Positions 5,079 to 6,125 of a DNA stretch of 6,125 bases are shown here, in pieces. The notes beneath the pieces are model-generated. The model did no database searches, was not told the origin of the DNA, and was given only the letters and a program-made list of their open reading frames with translations. Made by a program: the position numbers and the translations under genes. The DNA is from Verrucomicrobiota bacterium (GTDB taxonomy: Bacteria > Verrucomicrobiota > Verrucomicrobiia > Limisphaerales > UBA11358): positions 1-6,125 of the forward strand of contig JAJPKI010000121.1 in NCBI GenBank assembly GCA_021323835.1. The letters run 5' to 3'. Positions within the stretch are counted from its first letter, which is position 1. Every line of letters begins with the position of its first letter.

Positions 5079-5843
5079 ATGTCAACCGCACGGAAAAAAA
5101 TCATCCGCAAGAAACCGGTCCGCCGAAAAGATTCCACAAAAAAATGGAGTCCTAATTCCATTTCCAAGGAAAATCTCCAGCGGCTTGACCGGCTCGCCAA
5201 TCTCGGAACGCTTTCCGCAGGCATCGCGCACGAAATCAAAAACGGTCTGACGGCGATTAAAACATTTGTCGAATTGCTGATGCAGCGCGCTGAGGAACGC
5301 GAACTGGCGGAAGTGGTCGGGCGCGAAATGAACCGCATTGATTCGATGGTCAGCCAGATGTTGCGGTTCGCGGCGCTCAAACCTGCGAATTATTCCGGCG
5401 TGCGCATTCACGACGTGCTGGAACATTCGCTGCGACTCTTGCAGCATCAAATCGCAGCCAAAATAATTTCGGTAAAGCGCGATTATCGCGCGGTGTCGCA
5501 CACGGTCCACGGCGACGAAGCACAATTGCAGCAGGTGTTCATGAATTTGCTTTTCAACGCGCTCGAAGCGATGGGCATGAACGGCACGCTGACGGTTTCG
5601 ACGGAAATTATCACTGTCAATCGCGCGCGTTGCCTGAAAATTCAAATCATTGACAAGGGCGTTGGCATTTCCAAAGAAAATTTGCCGCGCTTGTTCGAGC
5701 CGTTTTTTACGACGAAAAAAAATGGCACCGGCCTCGGTCTCGCCATTTCGCAACGCATCGTGCAAGAGCATCGAGGCAAGATTGAAGTGCGCAGCGAAAT
5801 CCGCAAAGGCTCGACGTTTTCAATCACGTTGCCGGCAACGTAA
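5079..5843 (+). CDS. Soluble sensor-less histidine kinase (HisKA + HATPase_c, NtrB-like core)
   Basis: This is a two-component sensor kinase core that autophosphorylates on a histidine and passes the phosphate to an unknown response regulator. The protein has 254 residues. Residues 1-30 are strongly basic (about half Lys/Arg in the first 22) with no membrane segment and no PAS, GAF or HAMP domain. The dimerisation/H-box helix carries phospho-acceptor H51 in GTLSAGIAHEIKNGLTAIKT (43-62); the usual NPL is NGL here. The ATPase domain has the N-box (FMNLLFNALEAM, 154-165, N156/N160), the D-box (DKGVGIS, 192-198), the F-box (FEPFFTTK, 206-213) and the G2 box (GTGLGLAISQRIV, 216-228). All are intact, so an active kinase is expected. 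The ATG at 5079 is the only start available, because the frame upstream holds no ATG, GTG or TTG back to a stop at 5028. It is transcribed away from ribBA, and no response-regulator gene is adjacent in the window. The input signal would need a partner protein. Confidence 0.92.
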   Translation: MSTARKKIIRKKPVRRKDSTKKWSPNSISKENLQRLDRLANLGTLSAGIAHEIKNGLTAIKTFVELLMQRAEERELAEVVGREMNRIDSMVSQMLRFAALKPANYSGVRIHDVLEHSLRLLQHQIAAKIISVKRDYRAVSHTVHGDEAQLQQVFMNLLFNALEAMGMNGTLTVSTEIITVNRARCLKIQIIDKGVGISKENLPRLFEPFFTTKKNGTGLGLAISQRIVQEHRGKIEVRSEIRKGSTFSITLPAT

Positions 5844-5868
5844 TTTTATTTGGGCACTTTCTTCGAAT

Positions 5869-6125
5869 TTATTCCCCGACCAAATGATACGGCTCGACGG
5901 CATCCGTGCCGAGGCTGTGCTTGGGATGCGCCTTGATGGAGAAGCTGAATGCGACGGTGTAATCTTTCGGGCCGATGCCGTTGTCCGTCACGCGAAATGT
6001 CAGCGCGCCCGTCCAACTGCGCATGTCGCGATAAATGGTGTAAAATTGTTGCTGCAAAATGCCGTTGACGGCGTTGAAATTGTGCTCGGTGCGGAAGCCC
6101 CAATTGTCGTTCATGCGAAAAAACA
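5869..6125 (-). CDS. C-terminal end of an outer-membrane beta-barrel protein, probably LptD/OstA-like, cut by the window edge
   Basis: The minus-strand frame is open from the right edge to a TAA at 5871-5869. It gives about 85 codons, with FFR before the internal Met at 6114, so the true start lies outside the window. The visible part alternates hydrophobic/aromatic and polar residues as outer-membrane beta-strands do: NFNAVNGILQQQFYTIYRDM, RSWTGALTFRVTDN and KDYTVAFSFSIKA. These are followed by a short tail ending in VEPYHLVGE. The RDxRSWTGALTFR and YTVAFSFSIKA pattern resembles the C-terminus of verrucomicrobial LPS-assembly proteins (LptD), which insert lipopolysaccharide into the outer leaflet. 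This is recognised from memory of the family, and only the last strands are visible, so another large barrel protein is possible. It converges on the kinase gene with 25 bp between the stop codons and no clear terminator hairpin. Confidence 0.6.
   Translation of the reverse strand, partial: FFRMNDNWGFRTEHNFNAVNGILQQQFYTIYRDMRSWTGALTFRVTDNGIGPKDYTVAFSFSIKAHPKHSLGTDAVEPYHLVGE

Noticed and set aside
5068..5250. 60-codon plus-strand frame starting at the ATG at 5068, overlapping the kinase start
   Set aside because: It is out of frame with the kinase, has no recognisable features and lies inside the kinase coding region.
5082..5771. 229-codon minus-strand open frame opposite the histidine kinase
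   Set aside because: The kinase frame has every expected motif; the antisense frame is a low-complexity mirror rich in Arg, Phe and His.
5846..6103. 85-codon minus-strand frame in another phase at the right edge
   Set aside because: The alternative frame ending at 5869 shows beta-barrel strand patterns and stays open to the window edge; this one is Arg/His-rich noise.
1..6125. Defence system, mobile element, CRISPR array or biosynthetic cluster
   Set aside because: No transposase, integrase, nuclease, spaced direct-repeat array or tailoring enzymes were found; all genes are respiratory, riboflavin, signalling or envelope functions.

Overview
This window probably comes from the chromosome of a Gram-negative bacterium of the Verrucomicrobiota, perhaps near the Pedosphaera/Limisphaerales group. 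That placement is an inference. It rests on four things: the style of the secreted cupredoxin with a carboxypeptidase-regulatory-like tail, the NQLLERDYD form of the heme O synthase motif, the LptD-like outer-membrane protein end, and A/T-rich start regions without Shine-Dalgarno sequences. No phylogenetic marker gene is present to settle it. No RNA gene, CRISPR array, insertion sequence or phage gene was found, and the content is core metabolism and respiration.

Most of the window is one minus-strand run, read from right to left. ribBA (4922-3723) and ribH (3720-3256) are 2 bp apart and provide two riboflavin-pathway enzymes: the bifunctional DHBP synthase/GTP cyclohydrolase II, and lumazine synthase. 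After a 106-bp gap comes a tightly packed respiratory unit: a secreted amicyanin-like cupredoxin (3149-2433), ctaA/COX15 heme A synthase (2428-1385), ctaB heme O synthase (1388-489, overlapping ctaA by 4 bp) and the first 161 codons of ctaD, cytochrome c oxidase subunit I (485 to the window edge). CtaB makes heme O, CtaA converts it to heme A, and subunit I receives heme A. The copper protein at the head of the unit could be an electron or copper donor to the oxidase.

The 106-bp gap before the cupredoxin gene is the most informative non-coding stretch. It holds a perfect TGTGA-N6-TCACA palindrome (the CRP-type consensus) just upstream of a plausible promoter. A 12-bp inverted repeat brackets the whole stretch.

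On the right, a 156-bp divergent region separates ribBA from a plus-strand soluble histidine kinase (5079-5843) with no sensor domain and a highly basic N-terminus. This region carries three copies of AACGGTTT at 26-27 bp spacing. The kinase faces the C-terminal end of an outer-membrane beta-barrel protein, probably LptD-like (minus strand, 5869 to the right edge), across only 25 bp.
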